Assembly (NCBI GenBank): GCA_913058395.1
Contig: CAJXQI010000022.1
Span: 17,449 to 81,448 of the forward strand
Direction of reading: 5' to 3'
Source: an uncultured Colwellia sp.
GTDB taxonomy: Bacteria; Pseudomonadota; Gammaproteobacteria; Enterobacterales; Alteromonadaceae
Length of the DNA: 64,000 nt
In this document: piece after piece, positions 9,074 through 18,014 of the stretch
Numbering within the stretch: position 1 is the stretch's first letter
How the letters are laid out: each line of letters opens with the position of its first letter
The notes under the pieces: model-generated
What the model was told of the DNA's origin: nothing
Database searches by the model: none
Seen by the model: the letters and a program-made list of their open reading frames with translations, nothing else
Made by a program: the position numbers and the translations under genes

Positions 9074-9745
9074 ATGGCCCGTATTTTAGTAGTAGAAGAC
9101 GAGATTAAAATTGCCCAGCTATTGCATGACTACATGGTGCAAGCGCAATTTAATGTCACTATGTTGCATGATGGCGCTGCAGTTATTGAAGAATTGCAAA
9201 GTCAGACTTACGACATGGTGCTACTTGACTTAATGTTACCGGTAAAAGATGGCTTAACTTTATGTAAAGAAATTCGCGAATTTTCAAATATCCCAATTAT
9301 TATGATCACCGCACGGGTTGAAGAAATTGATCGCTTAATTGGCTTAGAATTAGGTGCCGACGACTATATTTGCAAACCTTTTTCGCCGCGTGAAGTTGTT
9401 GCTCGTGTTAAAGCAACGTTGAGACGCTATAAAAGCCCTGATACTGAAACAATTAAAAAGCCTATTTTTTTAAATGAAGAAAAGTATCAGGCAACGGTTT
9501 ACGGTCAAGCAGTTGAGTTAACAGCTATTGAGTTTAATTTATTAAAAGTGCTATCCAAAGAGCCAGGGCGTATTTATTCTAGAGCACAACTAATTAACCA
9601 AGTTTACAATGATCACCGTGTGGTGAGTGAGCGTACTATCGACAGCCATATCAAAAAACTGCGTAAAAAAATTAATTGTCTGAATGCTGACAGTGAAATC
9701 GTTCAGTCAGTATATAGTGTTGGCTATAAAGTAGAATTAGGTTAA
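9074..9745 (+). CDS. baeR: Response regulator, BaeR-like (OmpR/PhoB class)
   Basis: A 223-residue regulator: receiver domain with VVEDE, phosphorylation site Asp52 in MVLLDLMLP, conserved Thr/Ala in MITAR and Lys in ICKPFSP, then a winged-helix DNA-binding domain (ELTAIEFNLLKVLSKEPGRIYSR in pieces, ERTIDSHIKKLRKKI, SVYSVGYK). The stretch EEIDRLIGLELGADDYICKP is very close to BaeR of enteric bacteria, which supports the specific name. It is transcribed with the kinase upstream. Confidence 0.9.
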   Translation: MARILVVEDEIKIAQLLHDYMVQAQFNVTMLHDGAAVIEELQSQTYDMVLLDLMLPVKDGLTLCKEIREFSNIPIIMITARVEEIDRLIGLELGADDYICKPFSPREVVARVKATLRRYKSPDTETIKKPIFLNEEKYQATVYGQAVELTAIEFNLLKVLSKEPGRIYSRAQLINQVYNDHRVVSERTIDSHIKKLRKKINCLNADSEIVQSVYSVGYKVELG

Positions 9746-9800
9746 ATTAACCACAATTCAGCAGCAAAAAAATAGAATATTGTATTTACAGGGAAGAGAA

Positions 9801-10235
9801 ATGCAACTTGCACAATTGAACATAGCGCAGGCGAAGTATCCGCTTGATGATGCCAGAATGAAAGAGTTTACCGATAACCTTGAACCGATAAATGCGATAG
9901 CAGATGCCAGTGAAGGCTTTGTTTGGCGCTTAATTGGAGAAAGTGGTAACGCTACTGATATTCAAGTCTTTAGCGACCCAAATATTATTGTCAATATGTC
10001 CGTTTGGTCTTCCATTGAAAGCCTGAAAGATTTTATGTTCAAGACCCATCATCGTGATTACTTACGACGCAAGCAAGAATGGTTTCATACTATTGAAAAC
10101 GCTAACTATGTATTATGGTGGGTAGAAGATGGCACTATTCCCTGTGTAAATGACGGCATTGTGCGATTGGAGCATTTGCGCAGTTATGGCGACTCTCCTT
10201 ATGCTTTCTCATTTAAAGTCCCCTTTAGTGCATAA
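9801..10235 (+). CDS. DUF3291 domain protein
   Basis: A 144-residue protein starting MQLAQLNIAQAKYPLDD with the DUF3291 hallmarks NLEPINAIADASEGFVWRL, VNMSVWSSIESLKDF, THHRDYLRRKQEWF and YVLWWVEDG. The family has a dimeric alpha-beta barrel-like fold; function is unknown. ATG 9801 follows GGGAAGAG and is preferred to the TTG-type extension at 9780. Confidence 0.87.
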   Translation: MQLAQLNIAQAKYPLDDARMKEFTDNLEPINAIADASEGFVWRLIGESGNATDIQVFSDPNIIVNMSVWSSIESLKDFMFKTHHRDYLRRKQEWFHTIENANYVLWWVEDGTIPCVNDGIVRLEHLRSYGDSPYAFSFKVPFSA

Positions 10236-10277
10236 AGAAAGTTGCTATGAAAATGTGCCTGCGTTTAGGTTGTTAAT

Positions 10278-10457
10278 ATGGATAAAATAAAGCGCTTTTC
10301 AGCGTTGATAATAATGTTGGCTTTACCTGCTTGTAGTTCATTATCGATAGGGACAAAAGTAGGTGATATTAGGGTTGATGGTAAAGCTGAACAACCAAGC
10401 GTTATTGTAAATAGCGATGAAAAATCGGTTCTGAAAGCGCTCAACATCCATCGCTAA
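10278..10457 (+). CDS. Small predicted lipoprotein (59 residues)
   Basis: A short frame from ATG 10278 to TAA 10457. The N-terminus is a clear lipoprotein signal: two basic residues (DKIKR), a hydrophobic core (FSALIIMLALP) and the lipobox LPAC followed by SS. The mature part is about 40 residues and contains IGTKVGDIRVDGKAEQPSVI. No ribosome site stronger than an AGG about 10 bases upstream. I do not recognise the family; small size keeps confidence moderate. Confidence 0.55.
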   Translation: MDKIKRFSALIIMLALPACSSLSIGTKVGDIRVDGKAEQPSVIVNSDEKSVLKALNIHR

Positions 10458-10498
10458 CATCATCTTCAACTGCTCATAAGTTAGAAACTAGGAAAAGG

Positions 10499-10527
10499 TC
10501 AGTAGGGAGTTTTATTCTCCCTACTAG
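10499..10527. terminator. Strong hairpin between convergent genes
   Basis: AGTAGGGAG (10501-10509) pairs perfectly with CTCCCTACT (10517-10525) around a 7-base loop. It lies between the convergent lipoprotein and FMN reductase genes. Neither side has a clean T tract, so it may be a weak bidirectional terminator or an mRNA 3'-end stabiliser. Confidence 0.5.
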
Positions 10528-10535
10528 TCGCAACA

Positions 10536-11075
10536 TTATTTTAATAAGTCTGCTGCAGCTGCAGATAACTGTTGCTGATATTCTTCATTGCTTAATCGAG
10601 AGTTTTCCATGTCAAAATTATCATAAAAGCTTGGAATAGAAAGTGATGCTTTGACGTCACCGGCAAAGTAAGGTGCTGAGCCTTTTGCCGCAGCCAATAC
10701 ACTACCTGCACCACCAGGTCCTGGCGAGGTTGCTAGTAATAACATAGGTTTGTTTTGAAAAACCTTTTGGTCAATACGAGAAGCCCAATCAAATAAATTC
10801 TTATAAGCGGCAGTATAACTACCATTGTGTTCGGCGAATGAAATAATAATGGCATCGCTTTCACCTAGTTTTTTGAAAAAGGTTTTTGCGGCTTCTGGTT
10901 GGCCTAATTCTTCTTCTTTGTCTTGGCTGAATAGTGGCATTTCAAAGTCGTTTAAATCAAGTACTTCAATGTCAGTACCTTCATTGCTTTGAGCTGCTAG
11001 GTTAGCAGCATGTGCAGCCAATTGTTTGTTAATTGATTTACGGCTTGAACTTGCGCCAAATGCAATTACTTTCAT
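10536..11075 (-). CDS. NADPH-dependent FMN reductase family protein
   Basis: A 179-residue flavodoxin-fold oxidoreductase: VIAFGASSSRKSINKQLA (FMN phosphate loop), LDLNDFEMPLFSQD, SDAIIISFAEHNGSYTAAYKNLFDW (the NGSY/PEYN-type flavin contact) and LLATSPGPGGA. Its ATG overlaps the end of the pirin gene by 4 bases (11072-11075), so the two are translationally coupled. Such pairs are thought to handle quinone or other redox stress; the substrate is not known. Confidence 0.88.
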   Translation of the reverse strand: MKVIAFGASSSRKSINKQLAAHAANLAAQSNEGTDIEVLDLNDFEMPLFSQDKEEELGQPEAAKTFFKKLGESDAIIISFAEHNGSYTAAYKNLFDWASRIDQKVFQNKPMLLLATSPGPGGAGSVLAAAKGSAPYFAGDVKASLSIPSFYDNFDMENSRLSNEEYQQQLSAAAADLLK

Positions 11076-11785
11076 GATAATGCCTCATTTTGTTGGTCTG
11101 TTTGATAAATGAATATAGCTTGTCCTTGTGTCAACGCTGTAAAGTTAACTCCTTGCTGACAATGCACTAAACTGCGCGCATTAATTTTTTCACCGTTAAT
11201 TTCTGCATCCCCTTTACTCAAATACACCATTACTTCATCAGACAAAGTAATGTTCTGCTCAACTACGGTATTACTCACCGCAATAGATATTTGACTATTA
11301 AAAGTATTTTTCTGGCTTTTATTACCACCGTAGACTTGAGTTAATTGTCCAAGTTTAGGTTGATAAACCTTATAGCCTGCTTGTTCACCTAATTCGTCTG
11401 GTAGCACCCAAAGTTGGATCATTTGGTTCTGCTGATTATTTGGGTTTACTTCATTGTGACGAAAACCTTCAGCGCCCGCACGTTGCACTTGTACAGAGCC
11501 TGCTGGTAAATTTTCACCATGACCTAAACTGCCGTGGTGTTCAATTTCACCTTCAACCATTACCGAAATAACATCAACTTCTTTATGTCCGTGCATGTGG
11601 GTTTCACCATGAGGAAGAAAGTTAGCATCAGCGAGGTAAACAAAGTTGCCTAAACCCGGAAATGCAATGGTTTTTGAACGGCCAAATAGTGCTTGGTTAA
11701 TGACAAAATGTCGTTCAATTAAGCCTGCAAAGCCACTTTGTGGTAGTTGCTCGAAAGTTAAGGTTTTCATTTTTTTCGTCATCAT
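11072..11785 (-). CDS. Pirin family protein (YhaK-like)
   Basis: A 237-residue bicupin. The first cupin has HMHGHKEVDVISVMVEGE, EHHGSLGHGENLPAGSVQ and a GFRHNEVNP segment, the usual metal-binding pattern of pirins; the second cupin is degenerate. Length and sequence fit the short YhaK type rather than quercetinase-like YhhW. AAAGAAG stands 5-8 bases before the tandem ATGs at 11785 and 11782. It heads a two-gene operon with the FMN reductase. A perfect palindrome lies at 11860-11880, 75 bases upstream. Confidence 0.85.
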   Translation of the reverse strand: MMTKKMKTLTFEQLPQSGFAGLIERHFVINQALFGRSKTIAFPGLGNFVYLADANFLPHGETHMHGHKEVDVISVMVEGEIEHHGSLGHGENLPAGSVQVQRAGAEGFRHNEVNPNNQQNQMIQLWVLPDELGEQAGYKVYQPKLGQLTQVYGGNKSQKNTFNSQISIAVSNTVVEQNITLSDEVMVYLSKGDAEINGEKINARSLVHCQQGVNFTALTQGQAIFIYQTDQQNEALS

Positions 11786-11859
11786 TTTTGCTTCTTTAGT
11801 AAACTATAGCCAGTGTATGCTGATGTTTCACAATGATAAATACCAGTTTGAGTAAATGA

Positions 11860-11880
11860 TTATTACGCTTATCGTAATAA
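11860..11880. promoter_or_regulatory. Palindromic operator candidate between pirin and rluF
   Basis: TTATTACG (11860-11867) and CGTAATAA (11873-11880) form a perfect inverted repeat with a 5-base spacer, in the divergent intergenic region. Its position suits a repressor or activator site for the pirin/FMN reductase operon. No regulator gene is adjacent. Confidence 0.45.
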
Positions 11881-12017
11881 CACGTGTTTTTATGTGATTA
11901 TTGTTAATAATGTTGATTTATAAATATCATCACTCTACATAGCGGCGAAACTTCGCTAAAATAGCGCAACTATCTTTATATATGCAGTTTTACACTGCGT
12001 TTGTTTTAGGAAAATTA

Positions 12018-12968
12018 GTGTCTACTAACGAAAAACGCCTTAATAAATACATTAGTGACTCAGGTTATTGTTCACGTCGATTTGCTGATAAATTGATTGA
12101 AAAAAATCGAGTGACTATTAATGGCATAGTACCTGAGCTAGGCACTAAAGTAGTGCCGGGTGACAAGGTTTGTGTTGATGGCATGGAAATTAAGGCCAGT
12201 GATAGTAACCATGCTGACCGAGTTTATATTGCCTATAACAAGCCTATCGGCATTACTTGTACCACTGAGCTTCAGGTTCGAGGCAATATTATTGATGCTA
12301 TAGGTCATCCCAAACGTATTTTCCCCATTGGTCGCTTAGATAAGCCGTCAGAAGGTTTAATTTTTCTAACCAGTGATGGTGACATTGTTAATAAAATTCT
12401 ACGTGCTGAAAATGCCCACGATAAAGAATATGTTGTCACGGTAGATCAACCGATCAGTGAACGCTTTGTTGAAAGAATGTCAAAAGGGGTGCCTATTTTA
12501 GGTACGATCACTAAGCCGTGTATTGTTACTCCTGAAAGTAAGTATGTTTTTCGTATTATTTTAACTCAAGGTTTAAACCGACAAATTCGCCGTATGTGTG
12601 AATATCTCGGTTATGAAGTCACGAAGCTTAATCGCTCGCGCATTATGAATGTTGAGCTAGGGCAATTACGTCCAGGACAATGGCGTGATTTAACTGAGAA
12701 TGAAATGGCGGAAATAAATGCTGCTGTAGCTGGCTCGCGTAAAACCGCCATGGGTGATGACTTTACAGAGCCTAAAATGGAAGCAAAAGCAGAAGCCGTT
12801 GAAGTACCGAAAAAGATCGATATAGCAGCTGACATTAAACACGCTAATAAAGTGATAACGTCAAAGGCTAATAAGTATTCTGAGAAAAAACTAACACGCA
12901 TTGATGTAAAAAAGCCTGCTGCAACGTCATCAGGTAAAAAACGCTTAAGCCTGAAAAAGAAAAGTTAA
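12018..12968 (+). CDS. rluF: 23S rRNA pseudouridine synthase, RluF-like
   Basis: A 316-residue enzyme: S4 RNA-binding domain (RLNKYISDSGYCSRRFADKL), then the RsuA/RluB/E/F catalytic domain with GRLDKPSEGLIFLT containing the catalytic Asp, and GLNRQIRRMCEYLGYEVTKL. It isomerises a uridine in 23S rRNA (position 2604 in E. coli RluF). The C-terminus carries a Lys/Ala-rich tail. GTG 12018 is chosen because AGGA lies 6 bases upstream and the product then begins with the family's STNEKRLNKYIS; the in-frame ATG 11982 has no ribosome site. Confidence 0.9.
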   Translation: MSTNEKRLNKYISDSGYCSRRFADKLIEKNRVTINGIVPELGTKVVPGDKVCVDGMEIKASDSNHADRVYIAYNKPIGITCTTELQVRGNIIDAIGHPKRIFPIGRLDKPSEGLIFLTSDGDIVNKILRAENAHDKEYVVTVDQPISERFVERMSKGVPILGTITKPCIVTPESKYVFRIILTQGLNRQIRRMCEYLGYEVTKLNRSRIMNVELGQLRPGQWRDLTENEMAEINAAVAGSRKTAMGDDFTEPKMEAKAEAVEVPKKIDIAADIKHANKVITSKANKYSEKKLTRIDVKKPAATSSGKKRLSLKKKS

Positions 12969-12995
12969 TTAAGGCGTCACGCTTTAGTTAACTAG

Positions 12996-13029
12996 CTTAC
13001 CTGTATGCCTGAGCTGGCTTACAGGTAAG
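12996..13029. terminator. Hairpin after rluF
   Basis: CTTACCTGTA (12996-13005) pairs with TACAGGTAAG (13020-13029), and inside it GCC pairs with GGC across one mismatch, giving a long stem. T-rich sequence follows only loosely, so it may terminate rluF or both convergent units. Confidence 0.55.
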
Positions 13030-13081
13030 ACTTATTAATTTAACCTTCTCACCTTTAATTAAATCAATTGCAGTTAACTTT

Positions 13082-13999
13082 CTACTTCAAATTTAATAAG
13101 TTTGCTGGCGAGTATTGATCGGTTAATAATCGTGTATCTTTGGGCCAATCTTGTTGTATCGCCGTAGACTTCATATAACGGCTTATTTCCGTAATATTTA
13201 CATCAAAAGGTCGCAATATTGTAGTAAGCGCTTTCGCACGCTCGGCAATAACACTGTCTTGTGGTAAAGGCTTCTCACTGGTTAATATAATGCGATTACT
13301 GTTTTTCTTGTTTCTAACATTGAAAAAGTCACCAAATACTGATTTATAAGTGGCAGATTCAACATCGTATAAATCACTTATCGAAAATGTATTTGCTGCT
13401 AACACGCCATTATCGCTAAGTAGTGCTTTGGTTTCCTGTAAGAATTCTTGCGTCATCAGGTGCTCAGGAATATAGTCGCCATTGAAGGCATCAAGAATAA
13501 TCCAATCATATTTCTGCTGTTTTAAAACTGCGCGTTTAACAAAAATGCGGCCATCTTGTACCACTGAAGTTACTTTTTCATTTTCGAAAAAGCCAAAATA
13601 ATTTCTCGCCACTTTAATCACCGCAGGATCAATTTCAACATTAGTAATAGTGGCATCAGGGAAAATTTGATGTAGAGAATTCGACATAGTACCGCCGCCT
13701 AAGCCAACAATTAAAATTCGCTCTGGGTTTGGGTTAACCAATAAACTGGCAAACAGCATTTTAGTATAATTAAATACTAAGCGTTGAGGATCGTCGACTA
13801 GCATGCAGCTTTGTTGGGTTTTAGCACTTTTAACGTTGAATTTTAAACAACGTAAGCCGCGTTTTTCTTCTACCAATATATTGCGATATAACGAACGTTC
13901 GCTGTGAATAGTCTCGGCACTTGCTTGAGTATTTAAAGCGGCACTAATCAGCACATTACTTAGTACTGATATTAAAAAAGTGATTAATAATTTATTCAT
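13082..13999 (-). CDS. Spermidine-synthase-like methyltransferase-fold protein, exported or membrane-anchored
   Basis: A 305-residue protein beginning with a signal or anchor segment (MNKLLITFLISVLSNVLISA then ASAET) followed by a spermidine synthase fold: ILIVGLGGGTMSNSLHQIFP, TNVEIDPAVIKVARNYFGF, VQDGRIFVKRA and WIILDAFNGDYIPEHL. ATG 13999 has AGGAG 6-7 bases upstream; an in-frame extension to 14029 is less likely. It overlaps the upstream membrane gene by 8 bases. In many bacteria these two parts form one fused MFS/spermidine-synthase protein. Family is clear; real activity and sidedness are unknown. Confidence 0.8.
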   Translation of the reverse strand: MNKLLITFLISVLSNVLISAALNTQASAETIHSERSLYRNILVEEKRGLRCLKFNVKSAKTQQSCMLVDDPQRLVFNYTKMLFASLLVNPNPERILIVGLGGGTMSNSLHQIFPDATITNVEIDPAVIKVARNYFGFFENEKVTSVVQDGRIFVKRAVLKQQKYDWIILDAFNGDYIPEHLMTQEFLQETKALLSDNGVLAANTFSISDLYDVESATYKSVFGDFFNVRNKKNSNRIILTSEKPLPQDSVIAERAKALTTILRPFDVNITEISRYMKSTAIQQDWPKDTRLLTDQYSPANLLNLK

Positions 14000-14663
14000 T
14001 AGTCGCTCCTTGACTGTTAATACTTTCACTGTTGCCAGTTGGTTGATTTAGGCGATTAAAAACCATTGCACTTAGGCCAAGTAAAATCAAAATGCTGCTA
14101 AATACGGTGATAATATTGTTAACTTCAAACAGCAATACTAAATAGAATGAGGTAATAATAGTACCTAAGGCACTACCTAATGTTGAAACAAAATACAGAA
14201 AGCCTGCAACTTGGCCACTTTTATTTTTATCGGTGACCAACAAGCGCACCGAGTATGGTGAGATCATGCCGAGAATAACAGTAGGAATAAAGAATAGCGC
14301 CATTGAAGCCAATAGTGAGCCATACCGTGTGTCTTCTATGGCAAGAAAAATAGCTTCCATTAACCATTCTGATGAAAAAGCTACTGGTAAAATGGCAATA
14401 CCAGCAAAAATAAAAATCAAGCCATAACGATTTAAAGACGCTGCTTTTGTGGAAAGTTTGCCACCGGCCAAATAACCGAAAGATAAACTCAACATAAATA
14501 CCGTGATGATACTGCCCCAGATATGAACGCTACTGCCAAAAAATGGCGCTAGAATTCGTCCACCGAGTAATTCGATACCCATGATGCAAAAGCCACTAGA
14601 AAAGGCCAGTAAATAGATTAAAGGGTTTTGCCACTGCTGCATTTTATTATTTTTATTAGTCAT
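13992..14663 (-). CDS. Membrane half of a split MFS/spermidine synthase-type protein
   Basis: A 223-residue protein with about seven helices, starting NPLIYLLAFSSGFCIMGIEL and containing LGGRILAPFFGSSVHIWGSI, the hallmark of the membrane domain in fused MFS/spermidine synthase proteins (GxEIxxxRxLxPxFGsSxxxW). It ends with a polar tail and its TAA overlaps the next gene's ATG by 8 bases, so the catalytic-fold half follows as a separate coupled gene. Function of the membrane part is unknown. Confidence 0.8.
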   Translation of the reverse strand: MTNKNNKMQQWQNPLIYLLAFSSGFCIMGIELLGGRILAPFFGSSVHIWGSIITVFMLSLSFGYLAGGKLSTKAASLNRYGLIFIFAGIAILPVAFSSEWLMEAIFLAIEDTRYGSLLASMALFFIPTVILGMISPYSVRLLVTDKNKSGQVAGFLYFVSTLGSALGTIITSFYLVLLFEVNNIITVFSSILILLGLSAMVFNRLNQPTGNSESINSQGATNE

Positions 14664-14750
14664 TTAGCATACTACTTTAGTTATTAGATTGAATTGATAA
14701 CGGTTTGTTAATTTATCTTACAACGGAAGTGAACTTGGATGCTAGACAGA

Positions 14751-14782
14751 AAAAAGGCTTGTTACAAAAAACAAGCCTTTTG
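14751..14782 (-). terminator. Intrinsic terminator of uvrA
   Basis: AAAAGGCTTGTT (14752-14763) and AACAAGCCTTTT (14770-14781) form a 12-bp stem; read on the minus strand it ends in a T run. It lies 22 bases beyond the uvrA stop. Confidence 0.88.
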
Positions 14783-14803
14783 GCAGAACATCAGAACTGA
14801 TGC

Positions 14804-17644
14804 TTAGTTTTTAGTTGCGTTGGCTAATAAAGGCTTTAAGAATCTCGCGGTATGCGAGCCTTTATGTTTAGCAACTTGCTCTGGTGTACCTGTTACTAAT
14901 ATTTCACCACCGCCTGAACCACCTTCAGGACCTAAGTCGACAACCCAATCAGCGGTTTTTATGACATCAAGGTTATGCTCGATAACGACAATGGTATTGC
15001 CGTGGTCACGTAAACGATGGATCACTTGTAGCAATTGCTTAATATCGTGAAAATGTAAGCCAGTGGTCGGTTCATCAAGAATATAAAGCGTTTTGCCGGT
15101 ATCTCGCTTTGATAGCTCTTTCGATAACTTAACCCGCTGCGCTTCACCGCCTGAAAGCGTTGTCGCTGATTGACCTAATTTGATATAGCTTAAACCAACA
15201 TCCATTAAGGTTTGTAGTTTACGTTTTACCGCAGGAATAGGACCGAAGAACTCTAGCGCATCTTCAATGGTCATATCCAACACTTCATGAATGCTCTTAC
15301 CCTTGTATTTCACTTCTAACGTTTCACGGTTATAGCGTTTACTCTTACAAACGTCACAAGGCACATAAACATCAGGTAAAAAGTGCATTTCAACTTTAAT
15401 TAAACCGTCACCCTGACAGGCTTCACAACGACCGCCCTTGACATTAAAGCTAAAGCGACCTGGTTTGTAACCACGTGAACGTGATTCTTGCGTGGCGGCA
15501 AAAATTTCACGTATAGCGGTAAAAATACCGGTATAGGTTGCAGGATTTGAGCGTGGTGTTCGCCCAATTGGGCTTTGGTCGATATCAATAACTTTATCGA
15601 GTAAATCTAAACCGGTAATTTCTTTGTGTGGTGCAGGCTCTTGTGTCGTTGCCCCGTTTAATTCGATATGAGCAAGCTTGTACAAGGTATCGTTGATCAG
15701 GGTTGATTTACCTGAGCCAGAAACCCCCGTAACACAAGTCATTAGGCCATTTGGAATAACCAAGTCAACATTTTTCAGGTTATTACCTGTTGCACCTTTA
15801 AGTTTAACAACATTGTTTTTATCAAATGGTGTTCTAGTTTTCGGTATTTCAATACACTCTCTTCCTGACAGATACTGGCCAGTAAGTGAGTCTTCACATG
15901 CTAAAATGTCATTTACATCGCCTTCAGCAATAATATTACCGCCATGAACACCAGCACCAGGGCCAATATCGATAACATAGTCAGCCGCGCGAATGGCGTC
16001 TTCATCATGTTCCACTACGATCACGGTATTTCCTAAATCACGTAAATGGATCAAGGTTTCAAGTAAACGTTCATTGTCGCGTTGATGTAAGCCAATTGAA
16101 GGCTCGTCAAGCACGTACATGACACCGACTAAACCAGCGCCAATTTGACTAGCTAAACGAATACGTTGTGCTTCACCACCTGATAACGTGCCTGAAGCGC
16201 GAGATAAGTTAAGGTAATTTAAACCAACATTAACCAGGAAACCTAAACGGTCACAAACTTCTTTAAGAATTTTTTCTGCAATTTGAGCTTTTTGGCCTTC
16301 AAGTTTTAAGCCTTGGAAAAATGCCAGAGCGTCGGCAATGGCATATTCAGCAACTTCAGGTAATGGCGTGTCAGCAATAAAAACATTGCGAGCTTCTAAG
16401 CGCAGTCGACTACCGTCACAATCTGGACAGTGTTGGCTATTTAAATATTTTGCTAGCTCTTCACGTACCGCGTTAGACTCTGTTTCACGGTAACGGCGAT
16501 CCATATTATTTAAAATACCTTCGAATGGGTGTTTGCGAATAACAATATCACCGCGATCATTCATGTATTTAAATTCAATTTCTTGTTTACCGCTACCACG
16601 TAGAATTAATTCCTGTGTTTTCTCCGCTAATTCATTGAACGGTAAGTCTAAGGCGAATTGATAATGGTCAGCCAACGCTTGTAACATTTGAAAGTAATAA
16701 AAATTTCGCTTATCCCAGCCACGAATTGCACCGCCAGCCAAGCTCAACTCAGGATTTGAAATAACGCGACTTGCGTCGAAATATTGTTGATTACCTAAAC
16801 CATCACAAGTTTGACAAGCACCAGCAGGGTTATTGAAAGAGAACAATCGTGGCTCTAATTCTTGCATGCTATAGCCACATTTAGGACAGGCAAAATTAGC
16901 CGAGAAAACCAATTCTTCTTTGCTTGGTTCGTCCATATAGGCAACTTTCACGGTACCTGAAGTCAATGAAAGGGCAGTTTCAAATGATTCAGCAAGGCGT
17001 AATTGGATGTCTTCACGCACTTTTAAGCGGTCAACAACCACTTCAATGGTATGCTTTTTATGTAATTCTAAGGTTGGTGGATCAGAAAGATCACAAACTT
17101 CTCCATCAATACGAGCACGAATATAACCTTGGGCAGCAAGGTTATCTAATAATTTAACATGCTCACCTTTGCGGTCTTGCAATACAGGCGCAAGTACCAT
17201 CACTTTAGTGCCTTCATCTAGCGCTAAAACTCGGTCAACCATTTGTGAAATAGTTTGTGCGGTAAGTGGTAAGTGATGATCTGGACAACGAGGCTCACCT
17301 ACACGTGCATAAAGCAAACGTAGATAATCATAAATCTCAGTAATGGTACCAACCGTTGAACGAGGGTTATGTGATGTTGATTTTTGTTCAATGGAAATGG
17401 CTGGCGATAAACCTTCAATGTGATCAACATCGGGTTTTTCCATTAATGATAAAAATTGGCGTGCATAAGCGGAAAGTGATTCAACGTAACGTCTTTGACC
17501 TTCAGCGTATAAAGTATCAAAGGCTAATGAAGACTTACCTGAACCAGAAAGGCCAGTAATAACAACTAACTTGTCGCGTGGAATATTTACATTAATATTT
17601 TTTAAGTTGTGAGTGCGAGCACCCCTGACTTCAATTTTTTTCAT
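14804..17644 (-). CDS. uvrA: Excinuclease ABC subunit A
   Basis: A full-length 946-residue UvrA, the damage-recognition ATPase of nucleotide excision repair. Two ABC modules are seen: Walker [10 protein letters not shown] near residue 31 and GVSGSGKST in the second half, with signature motifs [12 protein letters not shown] and [12 protein letters not shown]. Zinc-binding modules are present (CPKCGYSM...CQTC and CEACQGDG...CDVCKSKR), as is the UvrB-interaction region ([20 protein letters not shown]). I found no perfect CTG-N10-CAG LexA box in the 370 bases upstream, although uvrA is SOS-controlled in E. coli. Confidence 0.97.
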   Translation of the reverse strand: MKKIEVRGARTHNLKNINVNIPRDKLVVITGLSGSGKSSLAFDTLYAEGQRRYVESLSAYARQFLSLMEKPDVDHIEGLSPAISIEQKSTSHNPRSTVGTITEIYDYLRLLYARVGEPRCPDHHLPLTAQTISQMVDRVLALDEGTKVMVLAPVLQDRKGEHVKLLDNLAAQGYIRARIDGEVCDLSDPPTLELHKKHTIEVVVDRLKVREDIQLRLAESFETALSLTSGTVKVAYMDEPSKEELVFSANFACPKCGYSMQELEPRLFSFNNPAGACQTCDGLGNQQYFDASRVISNPELSLAGGAIRGWDKRNFYYFQMLQALADHYQFALDLPFNELAEKTQELILRGSGKQEIEFKYMNDRGDIVIRKHPFEGILNNMDRRYRETESNAVREELAKYLNSQHCPDCDGSRLRLEARNVFIADTPLPEVAEYAIADALAFFQGLKLEGQKAQIAEKILKEVCDRLGFLVNVGLNYLNLSRASGTLSGGEAQRIRLASQIGAGLVGVMYVLDEPSIGLHQRDNERLLETLIHLRDLGNTVIVVEHDEDAIRAADYVIDIGPGAGVHGGNIIAEGDVNDILACEDSLTGQYLSGRECIEIPKTRTPFDKNNVVKLKGATGNNLKNVDLVIPNGLMTCVTGVSGSGKSTLINDTLYKLAHIELNGATTQEPAPHKEITGLDLLDKVIDIDQSPIGRTPRSNPATYTGIFTAIREIFAATQESRSRGYKPGRFSFNVKGGRCEACQGDGLIKVEMHFLPDVYVPCDVCKSKRYNRETLEVKYKGKSIHEVLDMTIEDALEFFGPIPAVKRKLQTLMDVGLSYIKLGQSATTLSGGEAQRVKLSKELSKRDTGKTLYILDEPTTGLHFHDIKQLLQVIHRLRDHGNTIVVIEHNLDVIKTADWVVDLGPEGGSGGGEILVTGTPEQVAKHKGSHTARFLKPLLANATKN

Positions 17645-18014
17645 AATGACATTGTGACCAGTTTAACGCCCGTCATCCCTATGCGAAAATTTTCCACAGA
17701 TGAAGTGATGGACTGATTGCAAATTACCTTATGCTATATCAACACTTGAAATAATTATTGGCGGTAAAATACTAACCTATTAAGGCTGTTTTTACGGCAA
17801 AAGTTACTAAGTATTATTTCGACCTGAACATAAAGTTAGAACCAAATATTATCGCACAGATTTTAATCCGAATTCATCTTAAATCTCTGTTTTTGTTCAT
17901 TCGGTGACCGTGGTAAGATACGCGCGTTTTTCTAGCTTTATGATTGCTGTATTGGCAGCTAGTAACAGCTAGGTTTAAAGTTTACTATCCAGTTTAAGTA
18001 GAGTTAACATTTTC
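17645..18014. other. Divergent intergenic region uvrA / yajR
   Basis: About 370 bases without a gene. It must hold the promoters of uvrA (minus) and yajR (plus). A TAAGAT -10-like hexamer occurs near 17914 before yajR. CTGAACATAAAGTTAG (near 17823) is the nearest thing to a LexA-type half-site pair and lacks the proper right arm. No other structure is evident. Confidence 0.5.

Noticed and set aside
17645..18014. LexA (SOS) box upstream of uvrA
   Set aside because: Every CTG in the region was checked; none is followed by N10-CAG. CTGAACATAAAGTTAG is only a partial match.
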